Source of the DNA: Apiotrichum sp. Y4204
Taxonomy: Eukaryota; Basidiomycota; Tremellomycetes; Trichosporonales; Trichosporonaceae
Direction: 5' to 3'
Length of the DNA stretch: 64,000 bases
NCBI GenBank assembly: GCA_025531455.1
Contig: JAMYHL010000052.1
Coordinates: 227,219 to 291,218 of the forward strand
Made by a program: the position numbers and the translations under genes
Part shown: positions 33,202 through 44,252 of the stretch, in pieces
How positions within the stretch are numbered: the stretch's first letter is position 1
Layout of the letters: each line of letters starts with the position of its first letter
Notes under the pieces: generated by a model
The model's input: the letters and a program-made list of their open reading frames with translations, nothing else
The model's database searches: none
Told to the model about the DNA's origin: nothing

Positions 33202-35187
33202 CTAGTTCTCCCCCTTCTTCCCCTTCGTCTTCTTCTTCGTCTTCTTCTCCTTCTTCTCCTCGACCTTCATCTCCCCCTTCTCTTCCACGCGGGGGAAAAG
33301 CGTCGTGCCATGATATCGCCCCGCGCCCTCGCCGAGCCGTCGCGCAATCAGCCCCGCATCAACATTCTCCGGATCCCACGTCGCGGCCGCCCATGTGCGC
33401 TCGTCAGTCGGCACGCCGAGGCGGTCGAGCAGCTCGCCCGCCTTGCCCGGCATGATCGGCTGCGCGAGAATGCCCGCGAGCCGCAGCGCAGTGTAAGCGT
33501 ACACCAGTGCTGCGGTCGCGGTATTTTCCGCTGCCCACGGTTTCCGGTCGGTAAACAGCTTGTTCGCAGAGGAAATCACGTCAAGAAGCGAGGCCGTCGC
33601 CCTGCCCAGCTCGTATTTCTCAAACCGCGCCTCATAACCCTCCCTTAAGCCCGAGAGCGCGTCGTCGAGCTCGGCATCCCGCTCCTCCGCCTTCCACTCG
33701 CCCATCTTTGCAAGTAGTCGCGCAGTCGATATCCGCGAGACGAGGTTACCCACCTGGTCCTGCAGGAGTGCGTACGCCGTCGCGAGCTCGGACGGCGAGT
33801 AGTCGGCATCCTCGGGGAGACTACCCCCCACGCGCATGAGGTACCACCGCACGCCGTCGGCGCCGTACGTCTCCATCGCGGCCAGCGGGTCCGCGACGTT
33901 GCCCCGCGATTTGGACATTTTGGCCCGGCCCATCGTCCAGTGCGCGTGGGAGAGCACGCGTTTCGGGAGCGGCTCGCCTGCCGCTGCGAGAAGCGCCGGC
34001 CAGTGCAGCGCGTGGAAGCTGAAATGAGAGGGAGAATATCAAAGGTTATCTGTCGCCAGTTACTCACCGGATAATGTCCTTGCCGACGACGTGCATGTCC
34101 GCGGGCCACGCGGCGTGCTGGGCTGGGTATCCCGCGACGGTGATGTAGTTGATCAGGGCGTCGACCCAGACGTAGATTGTCTGCGAGTCGTCCCCGGGTA
34201 CCGGGACACCCCACTTGACGCGCGAGGACGGGCGCGAGATGCTCAGGTCCTGCATGTCGGCCGTCTGAAGAAGGATCTCCTGGTTGAATTTGGCGGGAGA
34301 CACGGCTGGCGTCAGATTGGAATCCCCAGGGCAGCGTTCATAGTCCCCAGCTGGGCGTCCATCACAGCTCGCACATGCACGCCACTACTCACACTCTGGG
34401 TTTTGCAGCCACTCGCGCAGCTGCGGGGCAAACATGCTGAGCCTAAACTTCCAGTTCTCCTCCTCCTGCCACACGACCTCGGAGCCCGTCTCGATCGACA
34501 CCATTTTCCCGTCCACCTTGTCCACCTGCTTGTCCGAGTAGAAGCACTCGTCCGAGACAGAGTACCACCCAGAGTGCGAGCCCTTGTACACTGCGCCAGA
34601 TGCGACGAGCTTGGCCCAGAACGCCTCGACCGCCGCGTAGTGTCGCGGCTCGGACGTGCGGATAAAGTCGGTGTACGAGATGTTTGCGAGTTCTGATAGA
34701 TTCTGGGTTTAGCAAAGGAGGTCTACAGCCCTGACTCACCCGGAACCGCCCAGAGACCTCGTCGCAAAACTCGTGCTCCGTCATCCCGTTCTTCGCCGCC
34801 GCCTGCTGGATCTTGAGTCCGTGCTCATCCGTACCTGTGGAGAAGACGACGGGGCGATCGGGCTGCCGCAGGCGCGCAAAGCGCGCAAACACGTCCGCGA
34901 GCACGACAGAGTGCAGGTGGCCAATGTGCGGGGCTGGGATCAGCGCTGCATAACAGGTTCAGCTCACAGGCGTTGACGTAGAAGATGGGCGTGGTGATGA
35001 AGAAGGGCTTGGTGTCGCCCTCTGCGGGGGTGAAGAACGAGGGGGTCTCGCGGGGGGAGGGACTCGGGTTCGCGGTCGACGGGGCGGCGTGAGCGGCGTT
35101 GAATCGCGGCGCGCTGGCGCTCAGAGACCGTACCGCCGGCCCCCGCGTACACGATAACGGGAGACGGACCCTCCGGAGAGCGAACAT
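33202..35187 (-). CDS. MSM1: Mitochondrial methionyl-tRNA synthetase
   Basis: Class I synthetase charging tRNA-Met in mitochondria. Exons (minus) 35187-34968, 34933-34740, 34702-34393, 34305-34068 and 34018-33202 give 592 aa. The N-terminus [16 protein letters not shown] plus the Ser/Ala/Pro region to ~50 is a typical matrix-targeting presequence. The core follows: [15 protein letters not shown] (76-79, joined by intron 1), [28 protein letters not shown], the [13 protein letters not shown] block, [22 protein letters not shown] and KMSKSRGNV (354-358). The anticodon-binding helical domain ends near 570. The last ~25 residues are almost all Lys/Glu ([15 protein letters not shown]), an unusual tail for a mitochondrial enzyme. 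The acceptor for exon 3 was chosen by frame ([13 protein letters not shown]). Confidence 0.93.
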
Positions 35188-35474
35188 GGGTGGGAGGCGA
35201 TGCGATGAGAGTAGAAGCAAGAGAGATACAGTACGAGAGCACAAATGTCCGATGATGGCGAGTGTCGGGATTTGGCGGGTATCACGTGATTGTAGACGAG
35301 ATTGATAACAAAAGTCCAACTCGAGCTCGATCGATTCCCGAAAGATGCACCGCGCGGCGCGATGCGGGTGGAGCCGACACCTGTCTGAGATTTCTATATC
35401 CTGTCCAAACCTTCGGCACTGCTACCGCTCAAGCCCCCCCCTCCTCCCCTAAACTCTCCTCCTCTCTCCCTGCC
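35188..35474. promoter_or_regulatory. 287-bp bidirectional promoter region MSM1 / FPGS
   Basis: Only 287 bp separate the two divergent start codons, so both promoters must share it. The FPGS side is pyrimidine-rich (CCCCCCCTCCTCCCC). No defined factor site recognised. Confidence 0.6.
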
Positions 35475-37252
35475 ATGCTCCCGAGTCTGGTAAAGATGGC
35501 TCGCACACGATCGTACTCGGTGAGGATACCTGCTGGACGGCACTGACGACGCAGGAAGCCATCCGGCTGCTGAACACGTGCCAGAGCAATGCAGCGACGT
35601 GAGTGGGAGTGAGAGGTGGATGGGGAGAATGGGTACGGGAGGGGACGAGATAACCCCCAATGCCTTGGATACTGACACCCAGGATCGAGGCGATCCGCAA
35701 GTCTGGCGGGCGGCTGAACGAGTGGGGTATCAAGGAGATGCTCGACTACCTCCGGCGCATCGGCTACAAGGTGGGAGAACAGTTTTGTGATTCGTTTACT
35801 GACGACAGCCGGATGACTTGAACCGGTTGAACGTGGTGCACATCACGGGGACAAAGGGCAAGGGCTCGACGTCGGCGTTTACAGAGCGTATCCTGCGCAA
35901 GTCGCTCGGCGGCAAGATTGGTGAGTGGGATGGACAGCGATAGAGGAGAGGCACATCCATCATACGCAAGTCAAGAGTTTCTGACACCAGGCCTGTACAC
36001 CTCGCCCCACCTGTGTGCGGTGCGCGAGCGTATCCGCGTCAACGGCGAGCCGCTGTCCGAGGAGGAGTTTGCAAAGTACTTTTTCGAGGTGTGGGAGCGT
36101 CTCGAGGCGGACCCGAAGGTGGGAGCGCAGACTGTGGATGCTTTTTCTAATCGCAGACTCTGACTGAGCACACGCCCCAGTTCCCAATCTACTTCCGGCT
36201 ACTGACGCTGCTTGCGTTCCACGCGTTCCTCTCGCTCGGCGTCGATGCGACGGTCCTCGAGGTGGGCATTGGCGGGACATACGACTCGACCAACATTGTT
36301 CCCCGCCCGGTGGTTACCGGCATCACGGCGCTCGGCCTCGACCACACGGCCGTGCTCGGCACAACGATCGAGCAAATCGCGGCGAACAAGGGCGGCATTT
36401 ACAAGCCAGGCGTGCCGGCGCTCAGCGTCCCACAGGAGCAGGAGAAGGGCCTTGCGATTCTCAAGGAATGCGCGGCCAAGGTCGGCGTGAGTTGATGTCA
36501 AAGCTGCTCGAACTCACACCCAGGCGCCGTTTGAGATTGTGCCCATGATTCCCGAAGTCGCGCTCGGCCTGCGCGGCGAACACCAGCGGATCAACGCGAG
36601 TCTGGCGGTCGCGCTGTCGAAAAAGTTCCTCGAGGCAAAGGGCAAGGCGCCAGTTGACGATTCGGCTGTCCTCCCCGCGTCGTTTGTGACTCCTCTTGCA
36701 GAGACAAAGTGGCCTGGCCGCTGCCAGTCCGTAAAGAAGGGGGAGACGACGTGGCTTCTCGACGGCGCACACACTGTCGAGTCGCTCCAGTCGTGTGGCG
36801 AGTGGGCGTGGTCCACACCCGACAAGCCCGACGTGTTGATTTTCAACTGCTCTGGTGGGCGGCAGGGCGAGACGCTTCTCGGCGCGCTTCTCGATGCCGG
36901 CGCATCGACGTCGGGCGTCTCGCGCACGCAACTGGGCAGCTCGTTCAACACGGTCATCTTCTGCACAAACGTGACCTACACCGACGGGCACTTCAAGGGC
37001 GACCTGACGGCGCACGCGATTGACCCAAACGACCTCGCGGCCCTCGCGACGCAGAACGCGCTGCGCGACGCGTGGCTCGCGCTCAACCCCGACTTTGATG
37101 CCTCAAAGGTGCACGCGGTGCCGTCGATTCAACACGCGGTGAATATTGTCGACGGGCTCGGGAAGCGCAACGTCCTCGTTGCCGGGTCACTCCACCTCGT
37201 CGGCGGCGTCATGGAGGTTGCTGGGCTGCAGTTTGCCCTCGGGATGGAGTAG
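35475..37252 (+). CDS. MET7: Folylpolyglutamate synthase
   Basis: Adds glutamates to tetrahydrofolates, retaining them in cytosol and mitochondria for one-carbon metabolism. Seven exons (35475-35519, 35555-35598, 35683-35770, 35809-35920, 35991-36118, 36157-36486, 36524-37252) give 491 aa. The Mur-ligase ATP loop GTKGKGSTSAF starts at residue 73. Other family marks are LYTSPHLCAVRERIRVNG, FRLLTLLAFHAF, VLEVGIGGTYDSTN, GLDHTAVLGTTIEQIAANKGGI and the C-terminal WLLDGAHTVESLQ. The short first exon (MLPSLVKMARTRSYS) precedes EAIRLLNTCQSNAATIEAIRK; Met8 is an alternative start that could change targeting. Confidence 0.95.
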
Positions 37253-37496
37253 CTGTGCATGCGTTCTGTAGTTGTAGTGGGTTTATGGATTGGATCGCAT
37301 CGAGGGATACATAGGTCCTGGGGGTGGGGCAATCGCGGAAGCAGATTGGCTGAAATGGATGTTTCCACAATTCCACACGAGCACTTTGAGGTCGAGGGAT
37401 CCGAGTTTGAGACGACTGTCGCTCACTCTCTTTGTCAACATCCACTCCACTTGACCTCGACTCCATCCATCCCCCACCCCACAGGGCATCGCAACC

Positions 37497-38446
37497 ATGG
37501 GGAAATACTACTGCGACTACTGCGACATGTGAGTTTACAGAATCGGCATGTTACTAACTCTCAGCTATCTGTACGTCTTCGTCTCGCGCGACATCTCTCC
37601 TAACATGTAGCACGCACGACTCGATGAACGCGCGCAAGGCGCACAACTCGGGACGAAACCACATCTCGAATGTGCGCGACTACTTTGCCAATCTCGGCAC
37701 GCACCAGGCCCAGAACATGATAGACTCGATCGTGCACTCGCACGAAGGCGGCGGCCGCGCGCAGATGTACGCCGCACCGAGCATGCGTCTCGGCGCGGGA
37801 TTCATGAACCCCATGGCAACCGCTCCCGGTGGTAAGTACTGCGCTTGCGAGCTTGCGAGTACCGCATTTGAGCTCGCGAGGCGTATGAGAGCCCTGTTTC
37901 TTCTTCCAATTCAAAGCTCATTCTCCAGGCTACCCGCCGTTCCAGGGCGGCGCCGCGCCCCCATTCCCCGCCCGCCCGCCGTTTCCCCCGACCGGCGCAC
38001 CCGGGCCAGGTGGCCCCGGAGGAGCAGGCGCGCCTCCCTTCCCGCCGCCTGGGGGCGCGATGCCGCCGTTCCCTCCTGCCGCTGGGCGGCCGCCGTTCCC
38101 GCCCAAGAACCCCGGTTTTGGTGGGCCCGGCGGCCCGCCGGGAGGTGCGCCCGGTGGTCCCGGTGGTCCCGGTGGGCCTCCGGGCGGTCATGGTGGGCCT
38201 CCCGGAGGCTATGGTGGACATGGTGGATACGGCGGTGATCGCGGAGGCGGAGGTGGAGGTGGATACGGTGGTGATCGCGGTGGAGGTGGTGGCTACGGTG
38301 GTGATCGCGGCGGATACGGAGGCGGCCGGGGGTATGATGGTGGACGAGGGGGTGGTGGTGGTGGATACGGGCACAGGGACCGCGGTGACCGTGACCGCGG
38401 CGACCGCGACGGCGTGCATCCCGACCGCATGCGCATGATGAAGTAG
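37497..38446 (+). CDS. YHC1: U1 snRNP protein C with a 6-nt micro-exon
   Basis: U1-C stabilises the U1 snRNA:5' splice site duplex early in spliceosome assembly. Exons 37497-37528, 37565-37570 (only CTATCT), 37611-37831 and 37929-38446 give 258 aa. The matrin/C2H2-type finger [17 protein letters not shown]... has ligands Cys6, Cys9, His24 and His30, the same positions as in human U1-C. This spacing holds only if the 6-nt exon is included. The tail from ~85 is Pro/Gly-rich: first PPFP(P)-type repeats, then [14 protein letters not shown]-like repeats, ending HPDRMRMMK. Both flanking introns are tiny (36 and 40 nt) and carry CTAAC branch sites. Confidence 0.93.
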
Positions 38447-38537
38447 ATGTAGATGATATGTACTACTAGTATTGTGGGAGTGATGCTGGACAACATTTTG
38501 CGGGAGACTTGCATGTCTACTATCTACAACTACGGCC
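38447..38537. other. Convergent gap of 91 bp
   Basis: The 3' ends of U1-C and PUS3 almost meet, so their 3' UTRs probably overlap. Confidence 0.5.
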
Positions 38538-40139
38538 CTACTTGTCCCCCTTGTCGCCATTCTCGCCCTTGTCCACTTTCTCCGCCTTCTTCTCGCGCCA
38601 GCGCGCATTCACAACATCCGGCCCCTCGGCCATCTTGCGCTCGACGACGTGCCTGTACTTTTTCGTCGGGACATTGGTCCCCGCGCCAGTGGGGTAGATG
38701 ACCAATTCCTCGTCGCGCGGGCGCGAGTCATCCCCAAGCGTGGAGCGAAGCACGCGGAGCGCGCCGCCGACCTGCCACGCGCGGGTCTCGGCCTCCTGCC
38801 GCGCCGAGTCGAGCTGCCGCTCCAGCCCCTCGCGGCCGAGCTCGGCAACGTGCCGCACCTTGTCCTTCTCCTCGGGGGTGAGGCTCTGCCATGGCCCGTC
38901 GTACGGGCCATACCGCCAGTCGAGGGTTTCGGCGGGATATCCGCACTCGTGGAGCGTGAGCGGGAGGGGGTCGCCCATCTCGTACGCCGGTTTTCCGGCG
39001 AAGCGCGAGACGTCGAGGAGGTCGGAAACCAGCGTCGGAGGCTCGAGTCGCGAGCCAATCAGGAAGAGAACGGCAATGATGTGGCGCACCTGGTGCCACA
39101 GGAAGGCGGTGCCGATGAGGTTGAAGATGATCTGATCGGGCATGGGGCCGGGCTCAAAGTATGCCTTGAGGACGCTGCGCGAGTGGTTTTCGATCTGCTT
39201 CGAGCCGTCAAGTCGGCAGAAGTTGCGGAAGTCGTGCTCCCCAAGAAGGAGCGCTGCACCCTCGTTCATCAGGTCCAGATCGAGCGGCGTGTCGCCATAC
39301 ACCGCGTGTCGGTGGAACGTGTACTTGTAGTGGCGGTACGAGCAGGAGAAGCGCGCGTCGAAATCAGCCGGGACGGGGGACCACGCAAGTACGCGGATCT
39401 CGGGCGGTAGCACCTGGTTCAGTCGCCGGGGATAGTGCATCTCGAGCGGTTCGCGTTCCGCTTTCGCCTTTTCGCGGGCAAGCGCCTTGGCCTGAGCTTT
39501 CGGGGACATGGGCGGGGAGCGGGGCACCTCGTTACCCTCCTCGTCGACTGTAGGCTTGTGTCGTGCGACCTTCTCCTCCTTTGCCGGCCGCCACCCGTCG
39601 CCGAGGAAATGCCCGCCGTCGTTCGGATTCCGGTCGCTGCGTACCCAGAGATTCAGCACCTGTCCCTCGCCGCTGACGCCGCGGTCTGTACGTCCACAGC
39701 GGCTGAACTCGCACGCCTCCCATCCGCCGCCCTCGGGAATAAGCCTCGTCTTCTCAAGCGCCTTGAGCAGCTCCCCCTCGACAGTCGGGTACGTTATCGA
39801 CGGCTGCAGTGCAAGTCCGGAATACGGCCAGCCATGGTACGCGACGAGGATGGCAATGTGGCGCGTCGGCGCGGCGTTGAACTGGAACGCGGGGGGCTGG
39901 CCGCGAGACGAAGATTTCAAAGCGGACTGCTGCTGGTCCTTGCCGTCTTCCCGCCGCTTCTGCTCCTTGCGCTCGGCTTTCGAGAGCTTGATGTCCGCCG
40001 GAATCGGGGCCACTTCCCCAACCGCGCCCTCGTAAGTCGCCAGCCGCGCAGCGAGCTCCTCGCGCGACATGTGCGCGTACTTTGCCATGATCTTGTAGAT
40101 GAGACGTTGTGAGCGCAAGGGCGCCAGGGTCGGGTGCAT
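38538..40139 (-). CDS. DEG1: tRNA pseudouridine synthase Deg1/Pus3
   Basis: Converts U38/U39 in the anticodon arm of tRNAs to pseudouridine (TruA family). Single exon, 533 aa from the first ATG, or 516 aa from Met18 (40088: MAKYAHMSREELAARL), which looks more like the conserved N-terminus. A coiled, charged leader (KLSKAERKEQKRRE) is followed by IAILVAYHGWPYSGLALQ, then EFSRCGRTDRGVSGEGQ with the catalytic Asp in GRTD. Later come PPEIRVLAWSPVPADFDARFSC, YRHYKYTFHR, HDFRNFCRLD and FLWHQVRHI. The order and the Cys-Gly-Arg-Thr-Asp context point to Pus3 rather than Pus1. A lysine/aspartate-rich C-terminal tail ends the protein. Confidence 0.92.
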   Translation of the reverse strand: MHPTLAPLRSQRLIYKIMAKYAHMSREELAARLATYEGAVGEVAPIPADIKLSKAERKEQKRREDGKDQQQSALKSSSRGQPPAFQFNAAPTRHIAILVAYHGWPYSGLALQPSITYPTVEGELLKALEKTRLIPEGGGWEACEFSRCGRTDRGVSGEGQVLNLWVRSDRNPNDGGHFLGDGWRPAKEEKVARHKPTVDEEGNEVPRSPPMSPKAQAKALAREKAKAEREPLEMHYPRRLNQVLPPEIRVLAWSPVPADFDARFSCSYRHYKYTFHRHAVYGDTPLDLDLMNEGAALLLGEHDFRNFCRLDGSKQIENHSRSVLKAYFEPGPMPDQIIFNLIGTAFLWHQVRHIIAVLFLIGSRLEPPTLVSDLLDVSRFAGKPAYEMGDPLPLTLHECGYPAETLDWRYGPYDGPWQSLTPEEKDKVRHVAELGREGLERQLDSARQEAETRAWQVGGALRVLRSTLGDDSRPRDEELVIYPTGAGTNVPTKKYRHVVERKMAEGPDVVNARWREKKAEKVDKGENGDKGDK

Positions 40140-40874
40140 ATGCCGGGGGAGGAGGGGAAAGTGAGGGATAGAATGAAAGAGCGGAATGCGGCAGTCTGCC
40201 TTCCACTTTGAGGTCGAGAGAGGTGAAAGAGGAGGTTACGAACGAAAAAAATCCCAAAAAAAGTCAGAACAGCAGTTGCTTGCACTTTTTGGACTTCGGT
40301 GATTTGCGGGGCCCCATTTCCTGTTGGCCTGTCACGGCCTAGCCGAAAGGTCAGGTGCGCGAAGGAAAAGGAGAAAATGACGCAGTTCCCCGCCGGCGGC
40401 CGTAGTTTGCCGTGGACCGCAGAGAGGAGATGCACCACCACAGAAAGTGGGTTGTCCGCCGCCGAGCCGTATTTGGGTGGACGCAAAAAGTGTGGAAACC
40501 ATGTCTGGTAGAAGAGCTGACGACCAGCTGACGGTGTGGTGTAGCTAGCAAGCATGCAAGCAGAATGGGGGGTGGGTGGCCAACCTGTTCCGAAAAGTGG
40601 TGCAACACTTTCTGAATCCTTTTCATCTCGCCGAGACTGGAGCACTCTCATTAAACATCTAGATCTCATAGATCCATAGAGAGGGTTTGTTTGTCTCTTC
40701 TGTACAGTGTCTCTCATTTTCCCTTCTTAACACAACCCGACACCGACACGGCTCCCCCTCGGCCTCTCTCAGCCTTGATATCCCCCGTGTCATCCCTCCC
40801 CTCCCTTCTTCTCCTTCATCAACTTCTCCCCACCTCTCACCTCTCATCGTCTCGCCCACTCTACCACCTACCTC
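40140..40874. other. Divergent intergenic region PUS3 / M28 peptidase
   Basis: Promoter DNA for both genes, with a CT-rich leader in front of the peptidase ATG (about 40720-40874). No other feature recognised. Confidence 0.5.
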
Positions 40875-43800
40875 ATGGCCAACGACAGCAAGGCGTCCCT
40901 GGACGCCATGCCTCCGACAAAGCCGTTGCGCACACCGCGCACCCCCTGGTGGTGGCTTATCCCCATGGTCACAATCGTCCCTTACCTCCTCACAAAGCTC
41001 CACTACTCGCTCCCCGCGCCGCTGCCGCCAATGTGAGTCTTGTGGAGTGCGGTTCGAATATCCTCGTCAAAGCCGCGCGATCTCCTTCCTCCCACCTCCA
41101 ATTCACTAATCGCAGCGACGCCAATGGCCGCCCGCAAGGTAGCGAGGAGATGGTCCTGAGCCATATCCGTGCGCTCGAGGACATTGGGTACCGCACCGTC
41201 GGCACCGAGGAGGCGATCCTCGGCGAGGAGTATGTCGAGCGCGAGGTCCGCAAGCTTGTCGAGCGTTGCGAGGCGAATGGCGTGCTCGACTGCGAGATCT
41301 GGGTCCAGAACGGACAGGGCTACCACATGTGAGTTGGCGACGTTGACCAGCAATCTCTGGTGGGACTCTGGAGATTGAGAAGAGGAAACGACAATCTCAG
41401 TGTGACGCGTGAGAGGCATGCTGCGCGTGCAATGAGCACAGAGGAACAGAGGACGCGGAGGCTGGGAACTTGGAAACGCGTGTGATGGACTGTTTCCAGT
41501 TTCAGCCGATCGGCTGGCTGGATTCCGCCACGGTGGTAGCCACCCACAATGGTAAATCGCCCACGTCGTTCCTGCAAGCAGCCACCGATAACGTTTTGTT
41601 CTTCGGTTCCTTGGATTCGTGCGAGAGATAGGGGATAGTGGACGGGGCTGACGATAGGTTTTCCATTATGGGCCATGGAGTTCTCAAGCTGTACTCGGGC
41701 ATCACCAACGTTGTTCTCAAGATTGCCGCCAAAAACCCTCCCAGCGGCAAGAGGGCTGTTAACGATACCGTTCTCTTGGGTTCCCACATTGATTCGACTC
41801 TGCCGTCCCCTGGTGCCGCCGAGTGAGTGTCCCTCCGTATCTGATATCCTCGGTGTCTGGTTGGCTGACATGTAGTGATGGCATGGGTGTCGGCGTCATG
41901 CTCGACATTGCCCGTGTGCTGATTGACCGGAACGAGCCTTTTGACAATTCTATCATTTTCAGTGCGTGCCTTGAGCCTCATTCTCTGTGGCACATCTGAC
42001 GGCAGTGTGGAATGGTGCCGAAGAGACTCTCCAGGATGGTTCCCACATGTACTCGACGCAGCACCCGTCGGCCGCCACTGTCCGTGCGGTGATCAATCTT
42101 GAGGCGGCGGGCACCACCGGTGGTGCGCTTCTCTTCCAGGCGACGTCGCGCGAGATGATCGAGGCCTTCAAGCACGCCCCGCACCCCCGAGGCACAGTTA
42201 TAGCGAACGACGTCTTCAGCTCGGGTATCATACTGTCCGACACGGACTTTGTCCAGTTTGAGGAGTATCTCGGTGTCACCGGTCTCGACATGGCTGTCGT
42301 GGGACATTCCTACTTTTACCACACTCGCAAGGACAGGATTGAGAACATTGAGCGCGGCAGCTCGCAGCACTTTGTCACCAACGTCATGGCCATCGTCGAC
42401 CACCTTCTTGGCCCCGACTCGCCGCTCGGTGAGGACCGCCCCTTTTCCCCGCCGGATGTCGTCTACATGTCCCTCTACGACCGTATCTTCATGTCCTGGG
42501 GCATGAAGTCGGCTGACCTGGCGTATGTGGCTATTGCCACGCTTGGTGCCACTCTTGCGCTCGCCAACCTCGGCCGCCGTCGCATCAAGGCGTTTGGCCT
42601 GGCGCTTGCCGGTGCCCCGCTCGGACTCCTCTCGGCGCTCATCAGCGCCAACACACTGGCCACCGTCATGTTCCTCACTGGCAACGATTCTGAATGGTGA
42701 GTCACCCGTGTCACGCCCGGCTGATATCCAGGTTCTCCCACGAGGGATTCTGCGTTGCTCTCTACGGCCCAGCGGCTCTTATCGGCCAGCTTGGCACGCA
42801 GTACGCACTGGGCATGTTTATCCCCGCTTCGCAGCGGCCGATCCTCGAGAAGGCCCACTACTACGCTCAGATAATCTTCCTCTCCATCTGCTGCCTGCTC
42901 ATGCAGTCGTTCCGCATCCGTTCCGCCTATCTCTTCGCCGGTCTCGCGTCTGTTCTCATCCTCGGCGCGGTGTGCTCCGAGTTTGCGCGGATCGCATTCG
43001 GAACGCGGGGCATTCACTTCACGTTGGGATACATTATCCCGCTAGTGATTTTCACCGCCTTTGGCATTGAAGCGTTCACAACGGTGAGTCTCGTCACTGA
43101 TAAGACAAGTTACTTACTTTACCAGACACTCGACATTTTCGTCCCCCTCACCGGCCGCATGGGCAAGGACGCACCGACAGAGTGGATCATTGCAACGATC
43201 ACGGCGTTCTGCACCGCCGTCTTCTATCCCATCTTTGTTCCCCTGTTTGCTCGCGCGTCGCCTCGCGGCCAGCGCTTTGCTCTCGGGGGCCTCTTTTGGG
43301 TCACGCTGACGGTCGGCATGCTGTTCAGCAGCAGCGTCTGGTCCCCCTACGACGCGATGCACCCGAAGCGAATGGGCATCCAGTACATGTACAACCACAC
43401 CAGCGGCGAGCACTCTGCGCACCTGGCATTCATGGACCGCCACGCGAACGTTCGCTACGCGGAAGAGTTCCACGAGCAGTTTGGCCCCGGCACCGAGCTC
43501 ACACGCACGGTTATGGACGACTACAACTCGGACTGGGACACGCTGTACCCGGTCTCGTCATTCCTCGACACGTACCGCTTCCCGCTGCCGGCCGCCAAGG
43601 CAAACGGCTTCTCGTGGCCGGCGGTGCAGTACAACGCCTCGCGCACACTCCAGGACGACGGGAACACGCACATTGAGCTCACGATCGACCACCCCAACTT
43701 TATCTGGCCGGCGCTCGCGTTCGAGGCAGAGATTGTCGGATGGGCATTCGGCCTGCCCCCGCCCCAGGGCCGCATGCGCCACCACATCAAGTCGGCCACC

Positions 43801-44091
43801 TCGTACGGCGACCACACCATCCAGCTCAACCTCACCGTCAAGCTCAACCCGGACGAAAAGTTCCAGCTCACATACTCTGGTATTGGTACGTTTACTTTTA
43901 TAACGCTTTCCTGGATTCCCAGACTGACAGCAGACGTCAACCAGATGGTGCCCGGCACCGCGTCCCGGCGCGGACCAAACATGCCCGCGTCGAAGTGGCT
44001 TACCGAGATGGACGCGTGGGCGCGCGCAAAGTACGACGACTCGCTAGACATGTGCATGTCGGGCGTGATCACTGGTGTCATTGAGATCTAG
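40875..44091 (+). CDS. Multi-spanning M28 zinc metallopeptidase (ERMP1/Pff1-like)
   Basis: Membrane aminopeptidase-type protease of the ERMP1/vacuolar Pff1 group; its lumenal M28 domain faces the ER or vacuole. Exons 40875-41032, 41116-41328, 41658-41822, 41876-41961, 42006-42696, 42732-43083, 43126-43885 and 43934-44091 give 860 aa. One N-terminal membrane helix (WWWLIPMVTIVPYLL) precedes the peptidase domain: GSHIDS (His167), AADDG (Asp179/180), WNGAEE (Glu213-Glu214) and GHSYFYHTRKDR. A block of ~8 membrane helices (about 390-640) and a C-terminal lumenal beta-rich domain (~640-860) follow. Intron 2 is 329 nt, far longer than all others in this gene. Whether the protein sits in vacuole or ER cannot be decided. 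Confidence 0.92.
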
Positions 44092-44112
44092 GCGTCATCG
44101 CGACAGACAGTA

Positions 44113-44150
44113 GCATAGCCGCATAGCCGCATAGCCGCATGGCCGCATAG
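44113..44150. repeat. GCATAGCC tandem repeat
   Basis: Nearly five copies of the 8-bp unit GCATAGCC (one reads GCATGGCC), 22 bp after the stop codon of the M28 peptidase gene. Confidence 0.85.
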
Positions 44151-44252
44151 TCGTGTCAGTGATAGCCATAATCTAGCCATCTGCATCGCATGTACACGTA
44201 TCTTGAAGACAAAGATCATCGGCACGTATCTATACTGTACAAGCACTGAAGA

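Noticed and set aside
44113..44150. Possible CRISPR-like or functional repeat array
   Set aside because: Plain head-to-tail 8-bp microsatellite without spacers; no CRISPR arrays are expected or seen.
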